Origin: Tenacibaculum piscium | Lineage (GTDB): Bacteria > Bacteroidota > Bacteroidia > Flavobacteriales > Flavobacteriaceae | Direction: 5' to 3' | Length of the DNA: 64,000 nt | Assembly: GCF_021390715.1 (NCBI RefSeq) | Contig: NZ_JAJGWT010000011.1 | Location: 1,614 to 65,613, forward strand | Shown: positions 8,398-17,957 of the stretch, piece by piece | How the letters are laid out: every line of letters begins with the position of its first letter | Position numbering within the stretch: the stretch's first letter is position 1 | Made by a program: the position numbers and the translations under genes | The notes under the pieces: generated by a model | What the model was told of the DNA's origin: nothing | Database searches by the model: none | What the model saw: only the letters and a program-made list of their open reading frames with translations

Positions 8398-8963
8398 TGA
8401 ATATTATTTTACAACCTTGGACTTGGTATATTTCAGGTCCTTTAATCGCTTTGGTACTGTTTTTATTTTTTTATTTTGGGAAAAGTTTTGGCGTATCTAG
8501 AAACTTAGAAACCATGTGTACGATTGCTGGTGCAGGAAAAATTTCCGATTATTTTAAAAAAGATTGGAAACAACGTGACTGGGCACTTACTTTTTTAGTC
8601 GGATTAATTATTGGTGGTTTTATCGCGATTAATTATTTATCCGCAGAAAAAAGTATCGATTTAAACCCAAAAACCGTACAAGAATTAGCCGATTTAGGCT
8701 TTGTAAATGCTGGGAATTCGTTTGTTCCTTCAGAAATTTTTAGCCTTGAAAATATGCTAACTTTTAAAGGATTTTCAATCTTATTAATCGCTGGAATTTT
8801 CATTGGATTTGGAACTCGGTACGCTGGCGGATGTACTTCTGGACATGCAATTACAGGTTTAAGCAGTTTACAATTACCCTCATTAGTTGCCGTTATCGGA
8901 TTTTTTATAGGCGGTTTATTAATGACTTGGGTATTTTTTCCGTTAATTTTTGGAAGTTTATAA
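8397..8963 (+). CDS. YeeE/YedE family transporter, first half
   Basis: A 188-aa membrane protein with about four hydrophobic segments. The conserved block GTRYAGGCTSGHAITG carries the cysteine typical of YeeE/YedE (DUF395) proteins. Characterised members take up thiosulfate or related sulfur species. In many bacteria the permease is split into two genes, and the next gene (8980-9393) supplies the other half. It overlaps kdtA by 1 nt (TAATG) and so is probably translated with it, although the functions seem unrelated. The substrate is inferred from the family only. Confidence 0.85.
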   Translation: MNIILQPWTWYISGPLIALVLFLFFYFGKSFGVSRNLETMCTIAGAGKISDYFKKDWKQRDWALTFLVGLIIGGFIAINYLSAEKSIDLNPKTVQELADLGFVNAGNSFVPSEIFSLENMLTFKGFSILLIAGIFIGFGTRYAGGCTSGHAITGLSSLQLPSLVAVIGFFIGGLLMTWVFFPLIFGSL

Positions 8964-8979
8964 ATCTTAAAAAAACATC

Positions 8980-9393
8980 ATGAAAAATATAAAATTTTTG
9001 CTAATCGGTATTTTATTTGGAATAATAATGACAAAATCCGAAGCTATTTCTTGGTACAGAATCTATGAAATGTTTAAGTTTCAATCCTTCCATATGTACG
9101 GAATTATCGGTTCGGCAGTGGCAGTTTCTATGATTTTTATGTATTTCTTCAAAAAAGGAACAATTAAAGATTATTTAGGAAATCAAATAAATATAGAACA
9201 AAAGAAAAAAGGAATGATAAGAACCCTTGTTGGTGGGACAATTTTTGGCTTAGGTTGGGCGTTAGCTGGTGCGTGTCCTGGTCCTATTTTTGTACTTATT
9301 GGACACGGAATATTCCCTATTATTGTAGTCTTATTCGGAGCTATTTTAGGCGCTTTTATCTATGGATTATTAAGTGATAAATTACCAAATTAA
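8980..9393 (+). CDS. YeeE/YedE family transporter, second half
   Basis: A 137-aa membrane protein with four hydrophobic segments, the partner of the preceding gene (16-nt gap). The block GWALAGACPGPIFVLIGHG holds the second conserved cysteine of the YeeE/YedE fold. Together the two halves would form one sulfur-compound importer in the inner membrane. This half resembles the DUF6691 entry in annotation databases. It is convergent with the DUF4230 gene; no strong terminator was seen in the 17-bp gap. Confidence 0.85.
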   Translation: MKNIKFLLIGILFGIIMTKSEAISWYRIYEMFKFQSFHMYGIIGSAVAVSMIFMYFFKKGTIKDYLGNQINIEQKKKGMIRTLVGGTIFGLGWALAGACPGPIFVLIGHGIFPIIVVLFGAILGAFIYGLLSDKLPN

Positions 9394-9410
9394 TTTTTTG
9401 TTTTTTAAAT

Positions 9411-10019
9411 TTAATTTTCAAATAACGTATTGTTTGATGTTTTTGAGTTCGTTTTATCGACCACTTTCCACTGATAAATTTTAGATAATTGATAGATTTT
9501 TGATAACTCTTCAAATAATCTATCTTTTGCTTTTTTCTCTAACTCCGAAACCGTAATTGTTGTTTTGATATTCTCAATTGCTTTGGCACTCAGGTTATTC
9601 AATTCTTCCTTTGAAAAAGTATTAAATTGACTTTGTTGCATATCAAAATATTTGATATCAGGAGAAATAACCAATTCTTGTTTTGGTATTTTATGGATGA
9701 TAATTTGCTTTGCAAGACTGTCTATTTCGATGTCTAATTTTGATAAATCATACCCAACCTCCACTTTTGCATTTACCGATAGAATTGCTTTTTTTTCAAA
9801 AGAAAGATAGTCGTAAAAATATTTTTTGGTATCTGAAAAATGATACATTTCAGAAAAAGTTCCTTGTGAAACTACTAATTTACGTATGTTTTGAATACTG
9901 TTTAAAACGACTTGAACTTCTTCATGTTGCTGTTTTTCTTCTTGTTTTTTCTCGTACCAAAGTTTAGCAACCAAAAAACCGAGTAAAAAAACAGCCAAAT
10001 ATTTAAAGAAACGCATCAT
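9411..10019 (-). CDS. DUF4230 membrane-anchored protein
   Basis: A 202-aa protein with a single N-terminal membrane segment (about residues 5-20, then a Lys/Glu-rich stretch). The rest is soluble and probably faces the periplasm. The pattern FSEMYHFSDTKKYFYDYL followed by alternating strands and a charged C-terminal helix fits DUF4230, a family common in Bacteroidota with no known function. Two start codons lie side by side (10019 and 10016). It is convergent with the YeeE pair and 53 bp downstream of lspA. A role cannot be inferred from context. Confidence 0.75.
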   Translation of the reverse strand: MMRFFKYLAVFLLGFLVAKLWYEKKQEEKQQHEEVQVVLNSIQNIRKLVVSQGTFSEMYHFSDTKKYFYDYLSFEKKAILSVNAKVEVGYDLSKLDIEIDSLAKQIIIHKIPKQELVISPDIKYFDMQQSQFNTFSKEELNNLSAKAIENIKTTITVSELEKKAKDRLFEELSKIYQLSKIYQWKVVDKTNSKTSNNTLFEN

Positions 10020-10072
10020 CTTTTTTTATTATATTTTCCTATAAATATATAACAAATAGTCTAATTTCACGC

Positions 10073-10648
10073 TTATTTTTCTTCTTTAGGAAACGCTTCT
10101 TTATTAAATAAAAATAACAACGCAACGCCAATACTAATCCACGCATCGGCACCGTTAAAAATAGCATTGAAAAAAGTAAAATTCTCACCTTGATACATCG
10201 GAAAATAAAGCATATCCACTACTTTACCATGAAACAATTCACCATACGGTTTATCAGAAAATAAAGTGGCTACATTATGATATGAACTATCAAAAATAAC
10301 TCCATAAAAAACAGAATCAATAATATTCCCTACTGCTCCTGCCAAAATTAAGGCAATCGCAATGATAACTGCTGTATGTGTTTTTCGCTGTATTGTTTGC
10401 CACAACCAATATCCAATACCAGAAACCGCAACAACTCTAAAAAGCGTTAAAAATAATTTCCCTGCCTTACCACCAAATTCAAAACCCCAAGCCATACCAT
10501 TATTTTCAGTAAAATGGATTTTAAACCAATCACTAAAAACAACTACTTCTTCCCCTAATTGAAAGTTTGTTTTGATATATATTTTACTAATTTGGTCAAT
10601 TAAAATTGCCAAAATGATGGTCAGTATTGCAATATTTTTTTTAGACAT
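10073..10648 (-). CDS. lspA: Lipoprotein signal peptidase II
   Basis: Inner-membrane aspartyl protease that removes signal peptides from diacylglyceryl-prolipoproteins. The 191-aa protein has four membrane helices. The catalytic aspartates are visible as Asp111 in GNIIDSVFYG and Asp168 in FNGADAW, and the ENNGMAWG block is conserved. It is slightly longer than proteobacterial LspA because of an insert between the two aspartates (about residues 118-143). Several lipoproteins in this window would be its substrates. It is preceded by a full -33/-7 promoter. Confidence 0.96.
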   Translation of the reverse strand: MSKKNIAILTIILAILIDQISKIYIKTNFQLGEEVVVFSDWFKIHFTENNGMAWGFEFGGKAGKLFLTLFRVVAVSGIGYWLWQTIQRKTHTAVIIAIALILAGAVGNIIDSVFYGVIFDSSYHNVATLFSDKPYGELFHGKVVDMLYFPMYQGENFTFFNAIFNGADAWISIGVALLFLFNKEAFPKEEK

Positions 10649-10667
10649 TTTTTGAATTTAATAGCAA

Positions 10668-10699
10668 CAAAAATAAGCATATTATCAGCTAATTAACAA
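10668..10699 (-). promoter_or_regulatory. Promoter for lspA
   Basis: On the minus strand TTG (10697-10699) and TATTTTTG (10668-10675) are separated by 21 nt. This fits the Bacteroidota -33/-7 layout. The -7 box ends 19 nt before the lspA start. Confidence 0.55.
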
Positions 10700-10716
10700 G
10701 CTTTATTCATTTTGCT

Positions 10717-11640
10717 TTAAAAGAAACGGTCATAATAACAGCGATTTCCTCTTGTTTTTTTTAAGTTGTACAATATAAAAAACTCATGAGATCCATTACT
10801 TAAACTGCCTAAACTATTAAACATTTTACCGTAAGAGTATCCTAAAGCTACGTTTTCTGAAACACTAATTTTAACTAGGGCATTTAACGTATTACTAAAA
10901 TTATAACCTACACCTAGTTCGAACTTTTGATTAATTAGCACATTTGTTGCCACATCAATAGACGGTGCTGAATTTTGCAAATAAGTAACTAAAATAGATG
11001 GTTTTACTTTTAAATCAGCATGAACTTCATATACATAGCCTGCAGTTCCATAGTAATGATTTTCTAAACTACTGTTACTTTGTAAAGTATTGTCATAAAG
11101 TTTACTTTTAATTAAATTAGGACTTGATATACCGACATAAAATTTCTTAGAAAATAAAAATACCCCTGCACCAAAAACAAAATCAATCATACTAACATTT
11201 TCCTTAAATAAAGGGTCGGTACTTGCTAAACCTGATGCTAATGTTAAGTTATTAAAAACTCCGTTATAAGATGAAAACCCTGTTTTTACTCCTGTAGAAA
11301 GGCTTATATCTTTTTTCAATCTAACAACATACGATAAATCAACAGTTGCATTAACCGTTTGTATGTCGTTTCCGATATTATCATATAAAATAGAAAATCC
11401 TCCTTCTAAATTTTTATTTAAGGCTCCATGCCCAAAAAGAAGTCCTGTTTTAGGGGAACCTGTTATTCCGCTCCATTGATTTCGGTAAAAAGCACCAAAT
11501 TCAACAACGCTTTTATCAACATTCGAATATGCTGGGTTTAACATACTTAAATTATACATGTAGTGTGAAAATTGAGGTCGCTGTTGTGCCATAGCAAAAC
11601 TTGCCCAACAGAATATTATGAAAAATAATTTCTTAGTCAT
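10717..11640 (-). CDS. PorP/SprF-family type IX secretion membrane protein
   Basis: A 307-aa outer-membrane protein with an N-terminal signal peptide ending FAMAQQ, followed by PQFSHYMYNLSMLNPAYS, the characteristic PorP/SprF start. The rest is a predicted beta-barrel with many alternating strands. SprF-like proteins act with the type IX secretion system and are usually encoded beside the cargo they help export or anchor. Here the upstream gene (11686-13161) encodes a cargo with a type B C-terminal signal, 45 bp away. The core T9SS genes are not in this window. Confidence 0.93.
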   Translation of the reverse strand: MTKKLFFIIFCWASFAMAQQRPQFSHYMYNLSMLNPAYSNVDKSVVEFGAFYRNQWSGITGSPKTGLLFGHGALNKNLEGGFSILYDNIGNDIQTVNATVDLSYVVRLKKDISLSTGVKTGFSSYNGVFNNLTLASGLASTDPLFKENVSMIDFVFGAGVFLFSKKFYVGISSPNLIKSKLYDNTLQSNSSLENHYYGTAGYVYEVHADLKVKPSILVTYLQNSAPSIDVATNVLINQKFELGVGYNFSNTLNALVKISVSENVALGYSYGKMFNSLGSLSNGSHEFFILYNLKKTRGNRCYYDRFF

Positions 11641-11685
11641 GGTTTGTCGTAAAGTTGTATTGAAATTATATTGAAGTTCTAGTAC

Positions 11686-13161
11686 TTATTTTCGTAAATG
11701 TATGCGTCCTTGCAATAATTCACTATCAGGTTCATTAAGTTCTATTCGATAAAAATAAACTCCACTAGGTAATGTGTTTCCTTTGGTATCGGTACCATCC
11801 CAAGGGCTTGAATTTATAGTTCCTTTAAAAACTAGATATCCATATCTATTAAATATCTCTAAACTATGGTTTAAATAGATGTCTAAATTTTTAATACTAA
11901 AAGTATCATTTATACCATCGTTATTTGGTGAAAAACCATCAGGTATTGTTATGGGTTTTATCAGTAAAGCTACCAATAATTTAGCTTTTGATATATTGGG
12001 TTTCGCACAAATATTAGCCTTAGGGCTTACAAGTACTCTGTATAAATTCCCTGAAAAAATTGCCGCTACGTTTGCTATTGATAAATGAGTTGTATTGGTT
12101 CCTGAATAGGTTAAATCATCTGTTAAAGTGTTCCATGAATTTCCATTATCTTCACTTACTTGCCATTGAATATTCACTTGATTGATATTCGTTACAAAGC
12201 TAAAACTTGTGGTTTCACCAATTTTAACACTAGTGTTTTTAAGTTTTTTATTAAAAACGATAACAGGTACATCTTGCAGATAATCATTAACCTTATTATT
12301 ATCTAAATTAGCAGGTTTTGTATAACCATCGGGTGCAGATGTTACCAAACCATTGGCATCTTCTACGGGTGTTCCTGTTCCTAAAACACCGTCATTATCG
12401 GGGTCTGAAAAACCTGCTTCAAGAACATCAAAACAACCATCGCCATCAGAATCTAAATCTAAATTATTTGGTATTCCATCACCATCTGTATCTCTACAAG
12501 GTGGGCTTGAAAGCACGATAATTTGAACATCATCAATTAAATTACCAATAGATTTATCATTCCCTGTACTTGATATCGATTTAAAAGCAAATATCGTTTC
12601 TGTTTGATTTGAAGGCACCGTATATTCACCACCATAAGTACCCCAAGTTGATTTACCGTCAGACATGGTTTCTTGTAGTATTAAAGTACTTAATGAAGCA
12701 CCTATTTTAACAGCTGCAACATCTGTACCCATTCTTCCTCTATGTTTAACAGACCAAGATACTTTAGTACCTGGAGTTAAACATAATTTTTGAAATAATG
12801 TTGATTCTTCATTAGCATTTAACTCAGCAAATTGATTTCCTTCTGCAGCATTTACGCCTTCCAGAGGACCACGCCAAATTTCAATAAAATTATCTGAAGC
12901 AGTTGTTTCCCAACCAGGAACCTGATTTTCTTTAATAAAATTGTAGGTAGATACTGATTTAGCAGGATTCTCAAAACTACCATTTATAATTGGTTGAGCA
13001 CAAATAGTAAATCCACATTCTTCGGAATCTAAAATACCATCGTTATCGGAATCTAAATCTGTTTGGCTAAAGCTATTGCTTGTAATACATAAGCATGCTA
13101 ATATAAAAGGCATATAAATAAAATTTATAGCACTTTTAATCTTCTGTTTTTTTGGGGGCAT
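11686..13161 (-). CDS. Secreted protein with type B T9SS sorting domain
   Basis: A 491-aa protein exported through the Sec and type IX routes. It has a signal peptide (cleavage near residue 32, NSFSQ). An Asp-rich calcium-binding repeat DSDNDGILDSEECG follows, and a second, TDGDGIPNNLDLDSDGDG, lies mid-protein. Between them is a galactose-binding-like or carbohydrate-binding segment (about residues 45-215, inferred from length and pattern only). After an Ig-like stretch the C-terminus has IPDGFSPNNDGINDTF and ends GRIHLRK, the CHU_C/type B sorting domain of gliding-associated proteins. It is paired with the PorP/SprF gene. Its substrate or surface role is unknown. Confidence 0.9.
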   Translation of the reverse strand: MPPKKQKIKSAINFIYMPFILACLCITSNSFSQTDLDSDNDGILDSEECGFTICAQPIINGSFENPAKSVSTYNFIKENQVPGWETTASDNFIEIWRGPLEGVNAAEGNQFAELNANEESTLFQKLCLTPGTKVSWSVKHRGRMGTDVAAVKIGASLSTLILQETMSDGKSTWGTYGGEYTVPSNQTETIFAFKSISSTGNDKSIGNLIDDVQIIVLSSPPCRDTDGDGIPNNLDLDSDGDGCFDVLEAGFSDPDNDGVLGTGTPVEDANGLVTSAPDGYTKPANLDNNKVNDYLQDVPVIVFNKKLKNTSVKIGETTSFSFVTNINQVNIQWQVSEDNGNSWNTLTDDLTYSGTNTTHLSIANVAAIFSGNLYRVLVSPKANICAKPNISKAKLLVALLIKPITIPDGFSPNNDGINDTFSIKNLDIYLNHSLEIFNRYGYLVFKGTINSSPWDGTDTKGNTLPSGVYFYRIELNEPDSELLQGRIHLRK

Positions 13162-13183
13162 TATTTTAATAAAATATTTAATT

Positions 13184-13219
13184 AAAAAAACTGTTTAATA
13201 CCAGAACAGCACTAAACAG
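13184..13219 (-). terminator. Terminator after ileS-dksA-like transcript
   Basis: Read on the minus strand, CTGTTTA and its complement (13213-13219 and 13191-13197) form the stem, followed by seven T residues (13184-13190). It closes the ileS/DksA-like unit before the T9SS cargo gene. Confidence 0.65.
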
Positions 13220-13243
13220 CTTTTTCTATTATAATTGTAGTAC

Positions 13244-13621
13244 TTATTGTTTGCGTTTTGCATCAATACTTAAAGTAGCGTGCGGCACTAACTTTAAGCG
13301 TTCTTTTTGAATTAATTTCCCTGTAACTCTACAGATACCGTATGTTTTATTTTGAATACGAATTAAAGCATTTTTCAAATCGCGAAGAAACTTTTCTTGA
13401 CGGATTGCCAATTGCATATTTGCTTCTTTTGCCATGGTATCCGATCCTTCTTCAAATGATTTAAAAGTCGGAGAAGTATCTTCTGTACCATTGTCAGAAC
13501 CATTTTTGTAAGAAGATTCTATCAATAATAAATCTTCTTCAGCATGCTTAATTTTTTTTAAAATAATTTCTTTAAACTCCTGTAAATCTACATCAGAGTA
13601 TCTTACATTAATGTCATCCAT
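13244..13621 (-). CDS. DksA/TraR-like protein with degenerate zinc finger
   Basis: A 125-aa protein with a long N-terminal coiled coil (about residues 10-95) and a C-terminal remnant of the DksA zinc-finger region, YGICRVTGKLIQKERLKLVPHATLS. DksA-type proteins enter the secondary channel of RNA polymerase and tune transcription with ppGpp. The usual four zinc cysteines are reduced to one here (the Cys in YGICR), so zinc is probably not bound. This form is common in Flavobacteriia. It starts 3 nt after the ileS stop, so the two genes form one transcript. Confidence 0.85.
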   Translation of the reverse strand: MDDINVRYSDVDLQEFKEIILKKIKHAEEDLLLIESSYKNGSDNGTEDTSPTFKSFEEGSDTMAKEANMQLAIRQEKFLRDLKNALIRIQNKTYGICRVTGKLIQKERLKLVPHATLSIDAKRKQ

Positions 13622-13624
13622 AAC

Positions 13625-16600
13625 TTATGCTTTTTCAATTAATATGCTACTTTTTATGGTATCAAACTCAATTTCTGTACCACCGCTTAACTCATCGACA
13701 AAAACCAGTTCATTAGTTAATGTTTCTGCCTTTATATAATTTTCATTTGCTGTTACAGATTCTTGTAAATCAACTGTTTTTAAAATCGTTAATTTAATTT
13801 TATCGGTAACTTCTAAACCTGTTTCTTTACGTCCGTTTTGAATTCTGTTGATTAACTCTCTAGCAACTCCTTCTTTACGTAATTCTTCATTAATAGTAAC
13901 ATCTAACGCTACGGTTAAACCTTCTGCGTTTGCCACTAACCAACCTTCGATATCTTTCGATGAAATTTCTACATCCGCAGTTTCTAAGGTGATATTTTTA
14001 CCATTAACTTCTACTAAAATGCTTCCTTCTTTTTCAATTTTGATGATATCGTCTTGTGTAAATTTCTGAATTTCAGAAGCCACCAATCTCATATCTTTAC
14101 CAAATTTTGGTCCAAGTGCTTTAAAGTTTGGTTTAATTTGCTTCACTAAAATATCAGAAGCATCATCTAAAAGTTCAATTTCTTTCACGTTTACTTCTGA
14201 TTTAATCAAATCAGCAACCGCTAAAATTGCTGCTTTTTGAGTCGCATCTGAAACAGGAATCATTATTTTTTGTAATGGCTGACGTACTTTTATTTTTTCC
14301 TTAGCTCTTAACGACAAAACTAGAGAAGATATTGTTTGAGCATTTTCCATTTGACGCTCTAATGATTTATCAATTAAAGCCTCATTACAAACAGGAAATT
14401 CTGCTAAGTGAACACTTTCAAAACCTTCACCATTTGTAGTACTTGTTAAATCTTTATATAATTTATCCATAAAGAAAGGCGCTACTGGCGATGCCAATTT
14501 AGCAACCGTAAGCATACAGGTATATAAAGTTTGATATGCCGATATTTTATCTTGTGCATATTCACCCTTCCAAAAACGTCTTCTACATAAACGCACATAC
14601 CAGTTACTTAAATGATCTTGTACAAAATCAGAAATTGCTCTAGTTGCTTTTGTTGGTTCATATTCAGCATAAAAAACATCTACTTTTTGAACAAGCGTAT
14701 TTAATTCTGATAAAACCCAACGATCAATTTCTGGTCTTTCAGCTAACGGAACCTCAGCTTCACTATAATTGAAGTTATCTAAATTAGCGTATAAACTAAA
14801 AAACGAATACGTATTATAAAGTGTTCCAAAGAACTTTCTACTTACTTCGGTAATTCCATCTAAATCAAACTTTAAATTATCCCAAGGATTTGCGTTTGAA
14901 ATCATGTACCAACGTGTAGCATCAGGACCATATTTATCTAAGGTAGTAAACGGATCAACACCATTTCCTAAACGTTTCGACATTTTCTGCCCGTTTTTAT
15001 CTAACACTAATCCGTTAGAAACTACATTTTTATAGGCTTTATCATCAAAAACCATAGTAGCAATAGCGTGTAAAGTATAAAACCATCCACGAGTTTGATC
15101 CACTCCTTCGGCGATAAAATCGGCAGTTTTCCAGCCATCTTCTACCAATGTTTTATTTTCAAAAGGATAATGCCATTGTGCATAAGGCATAGAACCTGAA
15201 TCGAACCAAACATCAATTAAATCAGATTCACGTTGCATTGGCTCGCCTGAAGCTGATACCAATGTAATTTTATCAACTACATTTTTATGTAAATCAACGG
15301 TATCATAATTTTCATCAGACATATCTCCTGATACAAAATCAGCAAAAATATCTTCGGTCATTACGCCTGCTTTTACAGCAAGTGCCATTTCTTCTTTTAA
15401 TTCAGCTACAGAACCTACTATTTTGGTTTCCTTACCATCTTCAGTTCTCCAAACTGGCAACGGAATTCCCCAAAAACGAGAACGAGATAAATTCCAGTCA
15501 TTAGCATTTTTTAACCAATTTCCAAAACGACCTGTTCCTGTTGATTCTGGTTTCCAATTAATTTCTTCGTTTAAAGAATGCATACGGTCTTTAACTTCCG
15601 TTACTTTAATAAACCAAGAATCTAACGGATAATATAAAATAGGCTTATCAGTTCTCCAACAATGTGGATAACTATGGACATATTTTTCAACCTTAAATGC
15701 TTTATTTTCTTCTTTTAATTTGATGGCAATTTCTACATCTACCGAACGCTCAGGAGCTTCGCCATCAGCATAATATTCATTTTTAACATATTTCCCTGCA
15801 AATTCACCCATTTCTTTGGTAAATTTACCTTGTAAATCAACTAAAGGAACTAAGTTATCATTTTCATCTTTAACCAACATTGGTGGCACACCTGCATCTT
15901 TACAAACAATAGCATCATCTGCTCCAAAAGTTGGTGCTGTGTGTACGATTCCTGTACCATCTTCTGTAGTTACAAAATCTCCAGAAATTACTCTAAAAGC
16001 TTCTTCAGGATTATCGTGTGGTAACGTATATGGTAATAATTGCTCATATTTAGTACCGACTAAATCAGCACCTTTACATTCTGCAATTACTAAATAAGGT
16101 ATTTGTTTATCTTCAGCTTTATAAGTAGCTAAATCAGCTTCATTTTCAACAGCTTTAAACTTTTTCCCTGCAAATTGTTTTGCCAATAAAGGCTTACCTA
16201 AAACTACTTGTGTAGGCTCAAAAGTATATTGATTGAATGTTTTTACTAAAACATACTCAATTTTATTTCCAACGGTTAATGCCGTATTTGAAGGAAGTGT
16301 CCAAGGCGTTGTTGTCCATGCTAAAATATGAACATCGTTTCCGTTTTGTAAAACACTAGGCAGAGTTTCAGATACCGCTTTAAATTGAGCAACGACAGTT
16401 GTATCAGTAACATCTTGATACGCTCCTGGCTGATTCACCTCATGAGAACTTAAACCCGTTCCTGCTTTTGGTGAATATGGCTGAATTGTATATCCTTTAT
16501 ACATCAAATCTTTATTATAGATTTGTTTTAACAACCACCAAACAGTTTCCATATATTTTGGTTTATACGTAACATACGGATCTTCCATATCTACCCAATA

Positions 16601-17023
16601 TCCCATTTTTTCGGTAAGCGTATTCCAAATATCAGTATATTTCATTACTGCTTTTTTACAAGCAATATTGTACTCTTCTATCGTAATTTTAGTTCCGATA
16701 TCTTCTTTGGTAATACCTAATTCTTTTTCAACACCTAATTCAACAGGTAAACCATGCGTATCCCAACCAGCTTTACGCTTTACTTGAAAACCTTTTAACG
16801 TTTTATAACGGCAAAAAATATCTTTAATGGTACGTCCCATTGCATGATGAATACCTGGTAAACCATTTGCCGAAGGAGGTCCTTCGAAAAAGATAAACGG
16901 TTTATTATCATCACGCGTAGTTATACTTTTTTCAAAAATGTTGTTTTCTTTCCAATAATCTAGGATTTCATCTGCAACATTTGGCAAGTTAAGCCCTTTG
17001 TATTCAGTAAACTTCGTACTCAT
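13625..17023 (-). CDS. ileS: Isoleucine--tRNA ligase, eukaryote-like (type 2)
   Basis: Charges tRNA-Ile with isoleucine and edits mischarged valine. At 1132 aa it is longer than the E. coli type (about 940) and matches the eukaryote-like IleS2 class. The class I HIGH-type motif appears as GIHHAMGR (residues 57-64), after the FFEGPPSANGLPG block. The second signature, GQKMSKRLGN, is about residue 690. The editing domain lies between them and an anticodon-binding domain follows. Type 2 enzymes are typically less sensitive to mupirocin; that is family knowledge, not shown here. A small palindrome, ATTTCGCGAAAT (17043-17054), sits in the leader. Confidence 0.97.
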   Translation of the reverse strand: MSTKFTEYKGLNLPNVADEILDYWKENNIFEKSITTRDDNKPFIFFEGPPSANGLPGIHHAMGRTIKDIFCRYKTLKGFQVKRKAGWDTHGLPVELGVEKELGITKEDIGTKITIEEYNIACKKAVMKYTDIWNTLTEKMGYWVDMEDPYVTYKPKYMETVWWLLKQIYNKDLMYKGYTIQPYSPKAGTGLSSHEVNQPGAYQDVTDTTVVAQFKAVSETLPSVLQNGNDVHILAWTTTPWTLPSNTALTVGNKIEYVLVKTFNQYTFEPTQVVLGKPLLAKQFAGKKFKAVENEADLATYKAEDKQIPYLVIAECKGADLVGTKYEQLLPYTLPHDNPEEAFRVISGDFVTTEDGTGIVHTAPTFGADDAIVCKDAGVPPMLVKDENDNLVPLVDLQGKFTKEMGEFAGKYVKNEYYADGEAPERSVDVEIAIKLKEENKAFKVEKYVHSYPHCWRTDKPILYYPLDSWFIKVTEVKDRMHSLNEEINWKPESTGTGRFGNWLKNANDWNLSRSRFWGIPLPVWRTEDGKETKIVGSVAELKEEMALAVKAGVMTEDIFADFVSGDMSDENYDTVDLHKNVVDKITLVSASGEPMQRESDLIDVWFDSGSMPYAQWHYPFENKTLVEDGWKTADFIAEGVDQTRGWFYTLHAIATMVFDDKAYKNVVSNGLVLDKNGQKMSKRLGNGVDPFTTLDKYGPDATRWYMISNANPWDNLKFDLDGITEVSRKFFGTLYNTYSFFSLYANLDNFNYSEAEVPLAERPEIDRWVLSELNTLVQKVDVFYAEYEPTKATRAISDFVQDHLSNWYVRLCRRRFWKGEYAQDKISAYQTLYTCMLTVAKLASPVAPFFMDKLYKDLTSTTNGEGFESVHLAEFPVCNEALIDKSLERQMENAQTISSLVLSLRAKEKIKVRQPLQKIMIPVSDATQKAAILAVADLIKSEVNVKEIELLDDASDILVKQIKPNFKALGPKFGKDMRLVASEIQKFTQDDIIKIEKEGSILVEVNGKNITLETADVEISSKDIEGWLVANAEGLTVALDVTINEELRKEGVARELINRIQNGRKETGLEVTDKIKLTILKTVDLQESVTANENYIKAETLTNELVFVDELSGGTEIEFDTIKSSILIEKA

Positions 17024-17094
17024 TTTTTCTTTATATTTATTGATTTCGCGAAATTACGTATTTTCTTGTAATTGTAGTAATTATGCACTTCTTT

Positions 17095-17859
17095 TTAAGA
17101 AAGCCCTCTTTCTTTTTTTATCTGTTCATAAGCACCTTGAATTTGCTGAAATTTCTGATTTGCGCCTTGTTTGTGTTCTTCTCCTAATCCTTGTAATTTG
17201 TCGGGATGATATTTCTTAGCCATTTTTCGGTAGGCTTTTTTAAGTTCGTTATCGGTGGCTTGTTTCGTAATTTCTAAGATTTTATAGGCGCTATCAACTT
17301 CTTCATAGAACATTGCTTTTATGGATGTATAATCATGATTATTGATATATAAATACCCTGCAATTTTCTTTATTTCTTGTTCTTCAAGTGCTGTTACTTG
17401 CCCATCAGCTTTGGCGATTCCGAATAAAAAGTGTAGCAATTGTAAACGAGAAGAGTGCGTCATGTGTTGACGGATTTGCATACAAACTTGTCGTGTTGAA
17501 ATTTCTTTTTTAATGATGCCACTAAATAACTTAAAAGCATGATTTGCGCGTTCTTTCCCGTACATTTCTACAAAATGCAGGCGTACGAAATCGAGTTCAC
17601 GTTGATCGATTTTCCCATCGGCTTTAATAACTACGGAAGCTAAGATCAGTAATGTTATTTCAAAGTCGCCAGAAGTGGCTTGCATTCTTTCTTTATTTTT
17701 TTCTTGTGTATTTTGTTGATATTCTTTTTGTTCATTGCTAAAATCGCTGAAAGAAACGCCATCAATAAAACTTCCTACGGCATATCCGATAATAGCTCCA
17801 ATAGGTCCTCCCATTGTAAATCCGACTCCTGCTCCGAGCCATTTTGCAAACTTTCCCAT
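17095..17859 (-). CDS. TerB-like and J-domain protein (DjlA-like)
   Basis: A 254-aa protein. The N-terminus is a glycine-rich hydrophobic segment (WLGAGVGFTMGGPIGAIIGY), probably a membrane hairpin. The middle (about residues 60-170) resembles a TerB helical domain, with the acidic motif VIKADGKIDQREL and the repeat IAKADGQVTALEE. The C-terminal J domain holds KKYHPDKLQGLG, with the HPD tripeptide that stimulates DnaK ATPase. This layout matches DjlA, a membrane co-chaperone. It is upstream of ileS by 71 nt on the same strand. A repeat element fills the gap on its other side. Confidence 0.9.
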   Translation of the reverse strand: MGKFAKWLGAGVGFTMGGPIGAIIGYAVGSFIDGVSFSDFSNEQKEYQQNTQEKNKERMQATSGDFEITLLILASVVIKADGKIDQRELDFVRLHFVEMYGKERANHAFKLFSGIIKKEISTRQVCMQIRQHMTHSSRLQLLHFLFGIAKADGQVTALEEQEIKKIAGYLYINNHDYTSIKAMFYEEVDSAYKILEITKQATDNELKKAYRKMAKKYHPDKLQGLGEEHKQGANQKFQQIQGAYEQIKKERGLS

Positions 17860-17957
17860 TTTATTTTTATTTTTTTTTAAAGATGTAAATATACTATTAA
17901 TCTTATTTTTAAGTAATTATTTCTTTTTTTAAAACGAAAAGCTATTTTAGAGTTATT

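Noticed and set aside
15663..15671. Perfect DnaA-box sequence (TGTGGATAA)
   Set aside because: A single copy inside ileS coding sequence with no AT-rich unwinding region or other boxes; chance is the simplest reading.
17043..17054. Perfect 12-bp palindrome ATTTCGCGAAAT upstream of ileS
   Set aside because: It may just overlap a weak -7 box (TAATTTCG); a single copy with no known regulator was not enough to call an operator.
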